Source: Streptomyces sp. S465
GTDB taxonomy: Bacteria; Actinomycetota; Actinomycetes; Streptomycetales; Streptomycetaceae
DNA: 64,000 bases
Assembly (NCBI RefSeq): GCF_026898115.1
Contig: NZ_CP114036.1
Coordinates: 3,962,001-4,026,000 of the forward strand
Direction: 5' to 3'
In this document: positions 50,569 through 58,886 of the stretch, in pieces
Position numbering within the stretch: the first letter of the stretch is position 1
Layout: each line of letters starts with the position of its first letter
Program-made: the position numbers and the translations under genes
The notes under the pieces: model-generated
Database searches by the model: none
What the model was told of the DNA's origin: nothing
The model's input: the letters and a program-made list of their open reading frames with translations, nothing else

Positions 50569-50594
50569 AACGCCTGTACCTTTTGGCCGGTTCC
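50569..50594 (-). promoter_or_regulatory. ECF-sigma (SigE/SigR-type) promoter candidate
   Basis: On the minus strand GGAAC (50594-50590), 17 bases, CGTT (50572-50569): the GGAAC-N18-GTT pattern of envelope- or redox-stress ECF sigma factors. It is placed to give a leader of about 60 bases for the L,D-transpeptidase gene. Confidence 0.5.
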
Positions 50595-50699
50595 ACGCAC
50601 GGCGAAACTGTGCGCAAGGCCACTCAGCAAAGACACCGGACAAGCCTAAGACCCGCCGACACCCGAATCCGCACGGCTCGGTTGCCCCGGTCGTCCGGA

Positions 50700-51035
50700 T
50701 CACTCGTCCTCATCAAGGTCGTCCAGGTCCTCGAAGGCCCCGGACCACTCGGTGGCGCGAGGATCGTAGTCGACGTGCTCGGTACTCCAGGACGCCTGGG
50801 CGAGTTCGACCCCCGGCACGTCCTCCACCAGCTCAAACGGATCGACCAGATAGGCCAGCGCCTCCGCCTCGTCCGACTCCACCATCAGGCGTGCGTGACC
50901 CCGCTCCTCCTCGGCCATGGAGGCGTCACCGTCGATGCGCTCGTCCGCCGCGCGCCGCAGCCGGTCCTGTTCGGTGATTTCCACCACGAGGTCCACACGA
51001 AGCCGGACAAACCGTGATGTCTCGGTACTCGTCAT
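50700..51035 (-). CDS. Small acidic conserved protein, unknown function
   Basis: A 111-residue, strongly acidic protein: a beta-strand-like N-terminus RFVRLRVDLVVEITEQDRL, a helix around EEERGHARLMVESDEAEALA, and a C-terminal Asp/Glu run (EWSGAFEDLDDLDEDE). No recognised family. The ATG at 51035 has no Shine-Dalgarno sequence upstream, so the message may be leaderless or its promoter very close. It is divergent from the sortase-substrate gene, with only 106 bases between starts. Confidence 0.6.
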   Translation of the reverse strand: MTSTETSRFVRLRVDLVVEITEQDRLRRAADERIDGDASMAEEERGHARLMVESDEAEALAYLVDPFELVEDVPGVELAQASWSTEHVDYDPRATEWSGAFEDLDDLDEDE

Positions 51036-51141
51036 GCGACGGAGGTTAGGGGGCCGAGCGGTCTCGCTTCCGCACGACCCGCAGTTGTCACTACGATCGG
51101 GCGCACGGGGCCAATTTGCCGCAGCCTCAAGGAGGATGCCG

Positions 51142-51438
51142 TTGTCCGCACGCCGACCGCTGCTGACCGCCGCCGCTGCCGGTTCGCTGCTGTGCGCCCT
51201 GTGGTTCGTCCCGTCCGCCAACGCCACGCCGGAGGACCCGGGATCGTCGTCGGCGGCCGCACAGACCGCGCCCTCGTCCGGCTCCGGGACCGGGACCGAG
51301 GCCGTGCCCGACGGGAACCTGGCCGACACCGGAAGCGTGGACGTCACCCCGTACCTCTTCGGCGGCACCGCCTTCCTGGGCCTGGGCGTCGCGATGGTGA
51401 CCGCCTCCCTGCGGCGCACCCGCCCCGAGGCGTACTAG
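51142..51438 (+). CDS. Short LAXTG sortase substrate (cell-wall-anchored protein)
   Basis: About 98 residues. A signal peptide (RRPLLTAAAAGSLLCALWFV, cleavage near SANA, about residue 28) is followed by only about 30 residues of Ser/Gly/Thr-rich mature protein. The sorting signal is LADTG (about residue 61), a hydrophobic segment (YLFGGTAFLGLGVAMVTASL) and the basic tail RRTRPEAY. LAXTG is the class E sortase motif of Streptomyces (chaplins use it). AAGGAGG six bases upstream points to the TTG at 51142; the ATG at 51136 sits directly on the site. Next gene hutH is convergent. Confidence 0.75.
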   Translation: MSARRPLLTAAAAGSLLCALWFVPSANATPEDPGSSSAAAQTAPSSGSGTGTEAVPDGNLADTGSVDVTPYLFGGTAFLGLGVAMVTASLRRTRPEAY

Positions 51439-51482
51439 GACCTCAACGGGGCGCCCGGGGAGGCGTCGTTGGCCCCGGCCGC

Positions 51483-53027
51483 TCAGACCAGGTGACCCGT
51501 CACCGACTCCACGGCCTCGATCAGCTTTCCGGATCGTACGAACGCGTCCGCCGCCGCCAGGTCCGGCGCCAGATAGCGGTCCTCGCCCGGCCCGCCGACC
51601 CCCGCCCGGCGCGCCGCCGCCAGCACCGCCCGGCTCGCGGGTGCGGGCTCCAGCCCGGTGCGCAGCTCGATGGCCCGGGTGGCGGCGACCAGTTCGACGG
51701 CCAGCACGCGGGTCAGGTTGTCCACCGCGGTGCGCAGCTTGCGCGCCGCCGACCAGCCCATCGAGACATGGTCCTCCTGCATCGCGGAGGACGGGATGGA
51801 GTCGACCGAGGCGGGCACCGCCAGCCGCTTCATCTCACTCACCAGGGCCGCCTGGGTGTACTGGGCGATCATCAGCCCCGAGTCCACGCCCGGGTCACCC
51901 GCCAGGAAGGGCGGCAGGCCGTGGGAGCGGTTCTTGTCCAGCAGCCGGTCGGTGCGGCGCTCGGCGATCGAGGCGAGGTCGGCCGCCGCGACGGCCAGGA
52001 AGTCCAGGACGTACGCCACGGGCGCGCCATGGAAGTTGCCGTTGGACTCCACCCGACCGTCCGGCAGCACCACCGGGTTGTCCACGGCGGCGGCCAGTTC
52101 GCGGTCGGCGACCAGCCGGGCGTGGGCGAGGGTGTCCCGGCCGGCGCCCGCGACCTGTGGGGCGCACCGGACCGAGTACGCGTCCTGGACGCGCGGCGCC
52201 TCGTCCTGGTGGTGCCCGGTGAGCCCCGAACCCTCCAGCACCCGCAGCATGTTGGCGGCGCTGGCGGCCTGTCCCGGATGGGGGCGGATGGCGTGCAGCT
52301 CGGGCGCGAGCACCCGGTCGGTACCCAGCAGCGCCTCCAGCGACAGGGCCGCGGTCACATCGGCGACGGTGAACAGCCGGGCGAGATCGGCACAGGCCAT
52401 GATCAGCATGCCGAGCATCCCGTCGGTGCCGTTGAGCAGCGCCAGCCCCTCCTTCTCGCGCAGCTCCACCGGCTCGATGCCGTGCTCGGCCAGCAGCTCG
52501 GCGGCCGGCCGCACCACCCCGTCGGGCCCCTCGGCCTCGCCCTCGCCCATCAGGGCCAGCGCACAGTGGGACAGCGGCGCCAGGTCCCCGGAGCAGCCCA
52601 GTGAGCCGTACTCGTGGACCACGGGGGTGATCTGCGCGTTGAGCAGCGCGGCCATCGTCTCCACCACCACGGGCCGGACGCCGGTGCGGCCGGACGCGAG
52701 CGTCTTCAGCCGCAGGAACATCAGCGCCCGCACCACCTCGCGCTCGACCCGCGCGCCCATGCCGGCGGCGTGCGAGCGGACGATGTTGCGCTGTAGCTGG
52801 GCGCGCAGCTCAGGACTGATGTGGCGCACGGCCAACGCGCCGAAACCGGTGGAGACGCCGTAGACGGGCTCGGGCTTGGCCGCGAGGTCGTCGATCACCT
52901 GCCGCGCCGCCGCGACGGCCGCCAGCGCCGCCGAGGAGACCTCGACCCGCGCGGCGCCGCGCGCCACGGCGATGACATCGTCGGCGGTCGTCCCGGACGT
53001 TCCCACCACCACAGAGTGCATATCCAT
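51483..53027 (-). CDS. hutH: Histidine ammonia-lyase
   Basis: First enzyme of histidine degradation: L-histidine to trans-urocanate and ammonia, using an autocatalytic MIO cofactor. The cytoplasmic protein has 514 residues. Seen: PVYGVSTGFGALAVRHI, the MIO loop GSLGCSGDLAPLSH (Cys-Ser-Gly instead of the common Ala-Ser-Gly, as I recall also for S. griseus HutH), NGTDGMLGML, HHQDEAPRVQDAYSVRCAPQ and MQEDHVSMGW. Start MDMHSVVVG at 53027 matches the remembered S. griseus N-terminus. No ribosome site is visible, and the palindrome ATTCAG-N12-CTGAAT abuts the start codon. hutU is 50 kb to the left. Confidence 0.97.
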   Translation of the reverse strand: MDMHSVVVGTSGTTADDVIAVARGAARVEVSSAALAAVAAARQVIDDLAAKPEPVYGVSTGFGALAVRHISPELRAQLQRNIVRSHAAGMGARVEREVVRALMFLRLKTLASGRTGVRPVVVETMAALLNAQITPVVHEYGSLGCSGDLAPLSHCALALMGEGEAEGPDGVVRPAAELLAEHGIEPVELREKEGLALLNGTDGMLGMLIMACADLARLFTVADVTAALSLEALLGTDRVLAPELHAIRPHPGQAASAANMLRVLEGSGLTGHHQDEAPRVQDAYSVRCAPQVAGAGRDTLAHARLVADRELAAAVDNPVVLPDGRVESNGNFHGAPVAYVLDFLAVAAADLASIAERRTDRLLDKNRSHGLPPFLAGDPGVDSGLMIAQYTQAALVSEMKRLAVPASVDSIPSSAMQEDHVSMGWSAARKLRTAVDNLTRVLAVELVAATRAIELRTGLEPAPASRAVLAAARRAGVGGPGEDRYLAPDLAAADAFVRSGKLIEAVESVTGHLV

Positions 53028-53051
53028 ATTCAGGAACACTAGATTCTGAAT
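53028..53051. promoter_or_regulatory. Palindrome abutting the hutH start codon
   Basis: ATTCAG, 12 bases, CTGAAT directly in front of the hutH ATG. Shares the ATTCA...TGAATA frame with the palindrome upstream of hutU (1058-1082), with one extra base in the middle. Candidate site for a common histidine-utilisation regulator. Confidence 0.45.
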
Positions 53052-53581
53052 CCGCACCTGTCACCCGGCCGCCGGGAAGCGCCACGGCGACCCGTCGCGG
53101 AGAAGCGGCCACCACGGCCGGTCACCGGCGGCGACCACCACGGCTCGCCACCCGCAGGCAGCGGCCCGTCACAGGGAAGCGGCCGCCGCAGCCCGTCACC
53201 GACGGCAGCCACCACAGCCCGCCACCCAGCAGACAGCGGCCCTCCACGAGGAAACGACCACCACGGCCGGTCCCGCGGAAGCGGCCACGGGCGGCGACCA
53301 CCACAGCCCGCCACCCACAGACGGCGACCTACCACACGGATGCGGCCACCACAGCCCATCACAGGGAAGCGGTCGCGGCGACCGGCCGCCCGCAGGCGGC
53401 CACCGGTCACCGGGAGACGGCCACGACGACCAGCCACAAGGAGGCGCCACAGCGACCGGCCACGGACGGCGACCACCGCGGCCCGCCACCCGCCGACGGC
53501 CGCCGGTCATGGGGAGGCGGCCACGACGGCCGGCCGCCGGCAGGCGGTCGCGGCGAGCGGTCACCGACAGGCGGCGGCCCG
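53052..53581. repeat. Degenerate GC-rich repeat tract between hutH and the GGDEF gene
   Basis: About 530 bases made of imperfect copies of words such as GGCGACCACCACGGCCCGCC, GGAAGCGGCCACG and CGGTCACCGG, spaced irregularly by about 35-45 bases. The open frames across it are Arg/Pro/Gly- or Trp/Gly/Arg-rich and track the repeats. I see no gene. It resembles in style, but not in sequence, the tracts at 2940 and 10240. Confidence 0.8.
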
Positions 53582-54787
53582 TCACCGGCGGCCGCGGAAG
53601 CGGCGGCGCTCCGGGGGGTGGGCGGGGGAGGTGTCGGCCAGCCGGATCACCGGGTCCTCGGGGCCGCCGTCCCGGCCCGCCACGACCGGCTTGGGGGAGC
53701 GGGCGGCCTTGGCGCGGTACTGGGCCGCGTCCGCCAGCCGGAAGAGGCGGCGGGCCGACGACACGGGGCCGATCGGATCGCCGGTGGAGGCGATCCCGCA
53801 GGCGACGCCCTCGCCCAGCTCCAGCTCGGCGGCCCGGCGGCACAGCTCGTCGGCCACCCGGACCACCTCGTCCGCCGGGGGGCCGACCCCCAGCAGACAG
53901 AACTCGTCGCCGCCCAGCCGGGCCACCAGCGCCCCGGGCAGCATCGCGCCGCACAGCGAGAGCAAGGAGCCGAATCGTTCCAGCAGACGATCGCCGACCG
54001 CGTGTCCGAGGGTGTCGTTGACCCGCTTGAGGCCATTGAGGTCGCAGACCACCAGGCTCACCACCGTGCCGTCCGCGTGGTACGCCTCCAGCGCCTCGTC
54101 CAGCCGTATGTCCACCGCGCGGCGGTTGCCGAGGCCGGTCAGCGGATCGGTGAAGGCGAGCCGGCGGGCCTCCTCCAGCCGTTCGGTCTGGGCCAGCCCG
54201 GCGGCGGTCACCGAGGCCAGCACGGTGGCGAAATCGGCTTCGTCGCGGTCGAAGACGGGGCTCCCGGTCGCCCGCGCCACATACAGCTCGCCCCACGCCC
54301 GCCCGTGCAGCACGATCGGGGCCACCACGCAGCTGCCGCGGCCCCGCCGCCGGAGGGCGGCCGCCCTCCCCCAGCCACCGGCGGGGGGCACCCCCTGACG
54401 GCCGCGGTGGGGGGCCGGGCCGGTGTGCCCGCCCTCGGCGGTCTCGACCCAGGCGTGCGGCTCCCCGCCCGCGGCCCAGCGCTCGTGCAGGAACTCGGCG
54501 ATCTCCGGGAAGTCGTGCACCGGATACGACTCGTCCCGCGGCTGCGGCTCCTCGCCCGCCGTCAGCTCGCCCACGTTGACCAGGACCCGCAGCCGCCCCC
54601 GCTCGCGCTCCCACAGCGAGATCGCCGCGAAACTGCCGTCGAGGGCGCGGCGGGCGGCCTCGGCCGCCGCGCCCACCGCCTCCTGCGGGGTGTGCGCGGC
54701 CGCCATCTCCTGGGCGAGCCCCACGACGGCCCGCAATCGCCCGTCGACCCCGCCGGGCCGTCCGCCGATGTCCCCGTTGTCCGTCAC
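53582..54787 (-). CDS. GAF-GGDEF diguanylate cyclase (CdgE-like)
   Basis: A cytoplasmic protein of about 401 residues predicted to make cyclic di-GMP. The N-terminal GAF-type sensory domain (about 15-200; LAQEMAAAHTPQEAVGAAA, GSCVVAPIVLHGRAWGELYV) contains a Gly/Arg/Pro-rich insertion. The C-terminal GGDEF domain has LTDP-type opening FTDPLTGLGNRRAVD, DLNGLKRVNDTLGHAVGD and the active site ARLGGDEFCLL. The inhibitory RxxD site is absent. Its position beside hutH matches the S. coelicolor gene I know as cdgE. GTG 54787 has GAGG five bases upstream; ATG 54856 would add 23 residues. Confidence 0.88.
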   Translation of the reverse strand: MTDNGDIGGRPGGVDGRLRAVVGLAQEMAAAHTPQEAVGAAAEAARRALDGSFAAISLWERERGRLRVLVNVGELTAGEEPQPRDESYPVHDFPEIAEFLHERWAAGGEPHAWVETAEGGHTGPAPHRGRQGVPPAGGWGRAAALRRRGRGSCVVAPIVLHGRAWGELYVARATGSPVFDRDEADFATVLASVTAAGLAQTERLEEARRLAFTDPLTGLGNRRAVDIRLDEALEAYHADGTVVSLVVCDLNGLKRVNDTLGHAVGDRLLERFGSLLSLCGAMLPGALVARLGGDEFCLLGVGPPADEVVRVADELCRRAAELELGEGVACGIASTGDPIGPVSSARRLFRLADAAQYRAKAARSPKPVVAGRDGGPEDPVIRLADTSPAHPPERRRFRGRR

Positions 54788-54930
54788 GACGGCCTCGCAT
54801 TCCTCACGGCACGCACACTCCCGCTCTGCTCTCCAGCGTAAGAACGTCGAGGACATTCCGCTGCGGGCCGTTCACCCCGGGTATCCGGGCGGGCGGTCAC
54901 CCGTGGGCCTGGCCGGGGAACCGGCCGGGC

Positions 54931-55725
54931 TCACTCCCCCGGCCAGTTCGGCGGACGCTTCTCATTGAAGGCGGCGACGCCCTCGGCGCGGTCGCCGGAG
55001 AAGGCCACCGTCCGCCACGCCGCGTCCTCGACCTCCAGGCCGGCCCGCAGATCCAGCCCCTGCCCCAGCCGCAGCGCCTTCTTGGCGGCCCGCACGCCGA
55101 CCGGGGAGTTGCCGGCGATCCGCCGGGCCAGCTCCAGTGCCTCGGTCCGGGCCCCGCCCTCCGCCGCCAGCAGATCCACCAGGCCCAGTTCATGGGCCTC
55201 CCCGGCGGCCACCCGGCGCGCGGAGAAGATCAGCTCGGCGGCGCGCGCGGCACCCACCCGGCGCGGCAGCAGCTGGGTGCCGCCGCCACCCGGGATCACC
55301 CCCACCGACACCTCGGGCAGTCCCAGCACGGCGGTGGGGTCGGCGACGATCACGTCACAGGACAGGGCCAGCTCGAAGCCGCCGCCCAGCGCATAGCCGT
55401 GCACGGCGGCGATCGCGGGCATCGGCAGCTCCAGCACCCCGGTGTAGGCGGCGCGGGAGACCGGCCGGTGCCGCAGCATCTCGGCGTCGGAGAGGGAGTT
55501 GCGCTCCTTGAGGTCCGCGCCGACGCAGAAGGCCCGCTCATGGGTCGAGGTCAGCACGACGGCCCGGACGTCACGGTCCGCCGCCAGCGCCGCGCAGGCG
55601 GCCGCGATACTGCGCGCCATCTCGGAGGAGACGGCGTTCATGGCCTTCGGCCGGTCCAGCACCAGCTCGGCCACGAAGCCGTCCCGACGGACCGCGACCC
55701 ACTCCCCGTACCGCTGCTCACTCAT
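54931..55725 (-). CDS. Enoyl-CoA hydratase
   Basis: A 264-residue crotonase-fold enzyme hydrating trans-2-enoyl-CoA in fatty-acid or amino-acid breakdown. Both catalytic glutamates are in place: one in GYALGGGFELALSCDVIV (Glu144 type, about residue 118) and one in LGLPEVSVGVIPGGGGTQLL (Glu164 type, about 138). The first oxyanion loop is AFCVGADLKERN. GGGAGG precedes ATG 55725. Single gene between the GGDEF and the CYP157-like P450, all leftward. Confidence 0.92.
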   Translation of the reverse strand: MSEQRYGEWVAVRRDGFVAELVLDRPKAMNAVSSEMARSIAAACAALAADRDVRAVVLTSTHERAFCVGADLKERNSLSDAEMLRHRPVSRAAYTGVLELPMPAIAAVHGYALGGGFELALSCDVIVADPTAVLGLPEVSVGVIPGGGGTQLLPRRVGAARAAELIFSARRVAAGEAHELGLVDLLAAEGGARTEALELARRIAGNSPVGVRAAKKALRLGQGLDLRAGLEVEDAAWRTVAFSGDRAEGVAAFNEKRPPNWPGE

Positions 55726-55872
55726 CCCGCACCCTCCCGGTTAACGACCGTGAACGCATCGTCGGCGATCATTCCAGCTTCCCGGGGTGTCCGGAACCTC
55801 ATGCCCACCCGGACGGGTCCGGGGCCACCGCCGGGCGGTGGCCCCGGGCGCGGCCGGCGCCGCTGTCACGCC

Positions 55873-57342
55873 CTAGCGGGACCGCCGCCGCCGGTTGAAC
55901 AACCCCAGCAGGGCCGACTGCTGCTTGGGCCGGTCCTCCCCCTGCTGCCCAGGGTCCGCCCCGGGCCGGAGCTCACCCGCGGCCCCCGTCCAGGTGGGAA
56001 GCGGCAGCGGAAGCGGCGGGGCGGGCGGCTGCGGGGACGCCCCCTGCTCCGTCCCCATCCCCTGCGGACCGCCCCGGCCCCCCTGCCTGCCGACGGGGGC
56101 GAACCGCACCGGCAGGGTGATCGCACCCCGTACGAAGACTGCGGACAGCTGCCCCAGCTCCTCCGGCTCACCGGCCAGCGCGAGGTCCGGGATGCGGTCC
56201 AGCAGCTTCTCCAGCGCGACGGAGGCGATCAGCCGGGCCGAGCCCCGGCCGGGGCACGCGTGGGGACCCGCACCGAACGCCAGATGGGCCCGGTTGCCCT
56301 GCTTGTGCGGGGACCTCAGCAGGGCGTCCCGGTTGGTCGCCGCCAGGCTGATCAGCACGGCGTCACCCGCGCGCAGCCGCTTCCCGGCGAGGTTGGTGTC
56401 GTGCACCGGGAAGTAGGGCGTCGTGTTGGCCAGGGGCGGATCGGTCCACAGCACCTCGTCCAGGGCGTCCTCGACGACCATGCTGCCGCCCATGAGGTCC
56501 CCGGAGAACCGCTCGTCGGTGAGCAGCACCCGCAGGGCGTTGCCGATCAGACCGGGCACCACCCCGGTCTGCATCCCGATCAGCAGCAGAAGCTGGTCGA
56601 CCAGTTCCTCGTCGGTCAGCCGCGCCGGATGGGCGATCAGCCAGGACGTGATGTCGGCGCCCGGCTCGCGCCGCTTGAGGTCGACCAGATCGCGCAGCGC
56701 CTCAGCGGCGTCCCGGTCCCCGCCGGAGGGATCCGAACCGTCGATGAACACCGCCACGCCCCGCAGCAGCCGGTCCATGATCTCCTGCGGGCAGCCGAAG
56801 AGCTGACCGGTCACGAGCACCGGGACCAGCGCGCAGTACGACCCGATCAGCTCGGCCTCGCCCGCCCCGCAGAACTGGTCGATCAGCGCGTCGGCGATGC
56901 GCTCCACATAGGTCCGCAGCGCATCGGAGTCGATCCGGCCGGTGCTGTCCTCGATGGCGCCGCGCAGCCGCCGGTGCTCCTCGCCGTCCACGAAGTCGGC
57001 CTGCGGCCGGGGCCTGAAGACCTGCGTGGCGAAGCTGGTCCCGGACAGCACGCCCTCGTTCCTGGCGCGCCAGTGGCGGGGGTCCTTGGAGAAGGTCTCG
57101 GGGCGCCGCATGATCTCCAGCGCCGTCTCGTATCCCACGCACAACATGGCCGGGACGCCATGGTCCAGCTCCACCGGTGCCAGCGGACCGTGGGCCTCGC
57201 GCAGGCGCCGGTAGACCGCGAAGGGATCTCTTCCGAACTCGGGCGCGTGAAGCGGTTCGGCGCCGGCCCCCGCGTGGGCGGGACAGCCCGGCGGAGGTAA
57301 GGCGCCCGGATGCTGAGCACTCGAATCGTAAAGCTGGGTCAC
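55873..57342 (-). CDS. CYP157-like cytochrome P450 lacking ExxR, outside any conservon
   Basis: A 489-residue P450-fold protein closely similar in layout to the one at 33886. The heme loop is intact (LAFGAGPHACPGRGSARLIA). The K-helix reads EDALDEVLWTDPP, so the ExxR arginine is Trp, and the I-helix reads IGMQTGVVPGLIG with no acid-alcohol pair. N-terminus PPPGCPAHAGAGAEPLHAPE. The last 75 residues are a Gly/Gln/Pro-rich extension ending NRRRRSR. AGGAGC six bases upstream selects GTG 57342. It stands alone between the hydratase and adenylate cyclase genes with no cvn genes or redox partners. Confidence 0.87.
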   Translation of the reverse strand: MTQLYDSSAQHPGALPPPGCPAHAGAGAEPLHAPEFGRDPFAVYRRLREAHGPLAPVELDHGVPAMLCVGYETALEIMRRPETFSKDPRHWRARNEGVLSGTSFATQVFRPRPQADFVDGEEHRRLRGAIEDSTGRIDSDALRTYVERIADALIDQFCGAGEAELIGSYCALVPVLVTGQLFGCPQEIMDRLLRGVAVFIDGSDPSGGDRDAAEALRDLVDLKRREPGADITSWLIAHPARLTDEELVDQLLLLIGMQTGVVPGLIGNALRVLLTDERFSGDLMGGSMVVEDALDEVLWTDPPLANTTPYFPVHDTNLAGKRLRAGDAVLISLAATNRDALLRSPHKQGNRAHLAFGAGPHACPGRGSARLIASVALEKLLDRIPDLALAGEPEELGQLSAVFVRGAITLPVRFAPVGRQGGRGGPQGMGTEQGASPQPPAPPLPLPLPTWTGAAGELRPGADPGQQGEDRPKQQSALLGLFNRRRRSR

Positions 57343-57567
57343 ACGGGCTCCTGGACACCGCCGGGTCCACCCCGCGGGCGGACGCGGACGGTGCTACTTC
57401 GACGACAGGACCTGGGATCCACCGAGTGGATCTTGCGGAGGTAGGCTAGCCCAACGGGTGCCGCCGACGCGCCCACTTCAGCCATCCGGACAGCGCCACC
57501 GAAACGATCCGGACGCCGGCCCCCCACGATCAGAATCGGGCCACCGGAACGAATCCGGCCCCCCGGG

Positions 57568-58740
57568 TCATGCGCGACGGCTCAGCAGCCACGGCTCCAC
57601 GACCCCCAGCCCACGCACCGGCCGCTGCCACATCGGCTGGAGCGCGAACCGGTACGACGGCGGCTCCTCGCCCTCCTTCTCGGCCGCCGCGGCCGCCTCG
57701 GCGGCCTCCGCCTCCGACACCGGGGCGTCCCCGGTGCGGCCCAGCTCCTCCGCGAACGCGCCGTCCACCAGGACCGCGTTCTTGGGCGCTATGGACGTCA
57801 GCCGGCTGGCCAGGTTCACCGTCGTCCCGAAGACATCGCCCATCCGCGTCGTGACGGTGCCGAACGCGATCCCGACCCGCAGCTCGGGCATCGTCTCGTC
57901 ATGCGTCAGCGTCTCGATCAGGCGCAGCCCGATCTCGGCGGCGATGCCCGCGTCATCGGCCGCGTAGAGCACCTCGTCGCCCAGTGTCTTGATCAGCCGA
58001 CCGCCGTGCGCGGCCACCAGGTCGGCGGCCGTGGTCTCGAACGCCTCGACCAGCTCGCCGAGCTCCTCCTCCTCCAGCCGCCGGGTCAGCCGGGTGAAGC
58101 TCACCAGGTCCGCGAAGCCGACCGCCAGCCGCCGGTTCACCATCTCCACGTCGTCCGCGGCCTGCACCACCCGGCCGGTCGCGGCCGCGAGCTGGCGCCG
58201 GTAGACGTAGACCAGGAACTCCTCCAGCTCCGGCAGCAACAGCTCGACCAGCGGATACGCGATCTCGGTACGGCTCATCCCGGTCTCCTGCGGCTCGGTG
58301 AGCCCCTCCAGGAACGAGTCCATCTGCCAGTCGGCGAGCCGGGCGGTGGTCTGGCCGGTGGACCGCGCCACCTGGATGGCCATCGGCTCGCTCAGCAGCC
58401 CGGCCTCGACCAGACCGGACAGCCGGCGCAGCGCCAGGACGTCGGCCTCGGTGAGCGCCTTGGCCTGGCCGATGTCGGCGAAGCCCATGGCCCGCCAGAA
58501 GCGGGTGGCCAGCTCGACCGAGACACCCGCGCTGCGGGCGGCCTGGAAAGGGGTGTAGCGCCGCTCGGCGCCGAGGATCAGCTGCTCCAGCCGGAGCGCG
58601 ATGGGGTCCGGCTCGTCCTCGGGGGCCTCCGCGGCGGTGTGCTCCCGCGCCCCGGTGTCCCGTACGGCGGCGTCCGGCGCGGTGGCGTCCAGCGCCTCGC
58701 GCCCCTCGGCCGTGCCGGAACCCGCGTCGTCGGCGGTCAC
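57568..58740 (-). CDS. cya: Class III adenylate cyclase
   Basis: Soluble cyclase of about 390 residues making cAMP, which in Streptomyces serves germination and development through Crp. The N-terminal 50 residues are acidic and variable. A helical regulatory region (about 50-200) includes FQAARSAGVSVELATRFWRA. The catalytic domain follows: VGFADLVSFTRLTRRL with the metal-binding Asp, RLIKTLGDEVLYAADD with Lys and the second Asp, and DVFGTTVNLASRLTS with Asp, Asn and Arg. All class III catalytic residues are visible. GTG 58740 follows an AGGGGG-type site; the frame remains open upstream to 58845. birA lies upstream in the same direction. Confidence 0.93.
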   Translation of the reverse strand: MTADDAGSGTAEGREALDATAPDAAVRDTGAREHTAAEAPEDEPDPIALRLEQLILGAERRYTPFQAARSAGVSVELATRFWRAMGFADIGQAKALTEADVLALRRLSGLVEAGLLSEPMAIQVARSTGQTTARLADWQMDSFLEGLTEPQETGMSRTEIAYPLVELLLPELEEFLVYVYRRQLAAATGRVVQAADDVEMVNRRLAVGFADLVSFTRLTRRLEEEELGELVEAFETTAADLVAAHGGRLIKTLGDEVLYAADDAGIAAEIGLRLIETLTHDETMPELRVGIAFGTVTTRMGDVFGTTVNLASRLTSIAPKNAVLVDGAFAEELGRTGDAPVSEAEAAEAAAAAEKEGEEPPSYRFALQPMWQRPVRGLGVVEPWLLSRRA

Positions 58741-58886
58741 CGCCCGCCCCCTGTCCGATCCCTGCGCACTGCCCTTCCGTTCCCTCTTTCCGGCCCGGTT
58801 CCGAGCTCGCCCACGGCCGCCCCGAGCTGGACCGACCGCGACCACGATACGTCAGGTGTGCCGTAGCTCACTCTGTACCGCCGGGG

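Noticed and set aside
57425..57460. Iron-regulator (DmdR/IdeR) box GGAGGTAGGCTAGCCCAA upstream of the CYP157-like P450
   Set aside because: Spacing is off by one base from the TTAGGTTAGGCTAACCTAA consensus and one half is poor.
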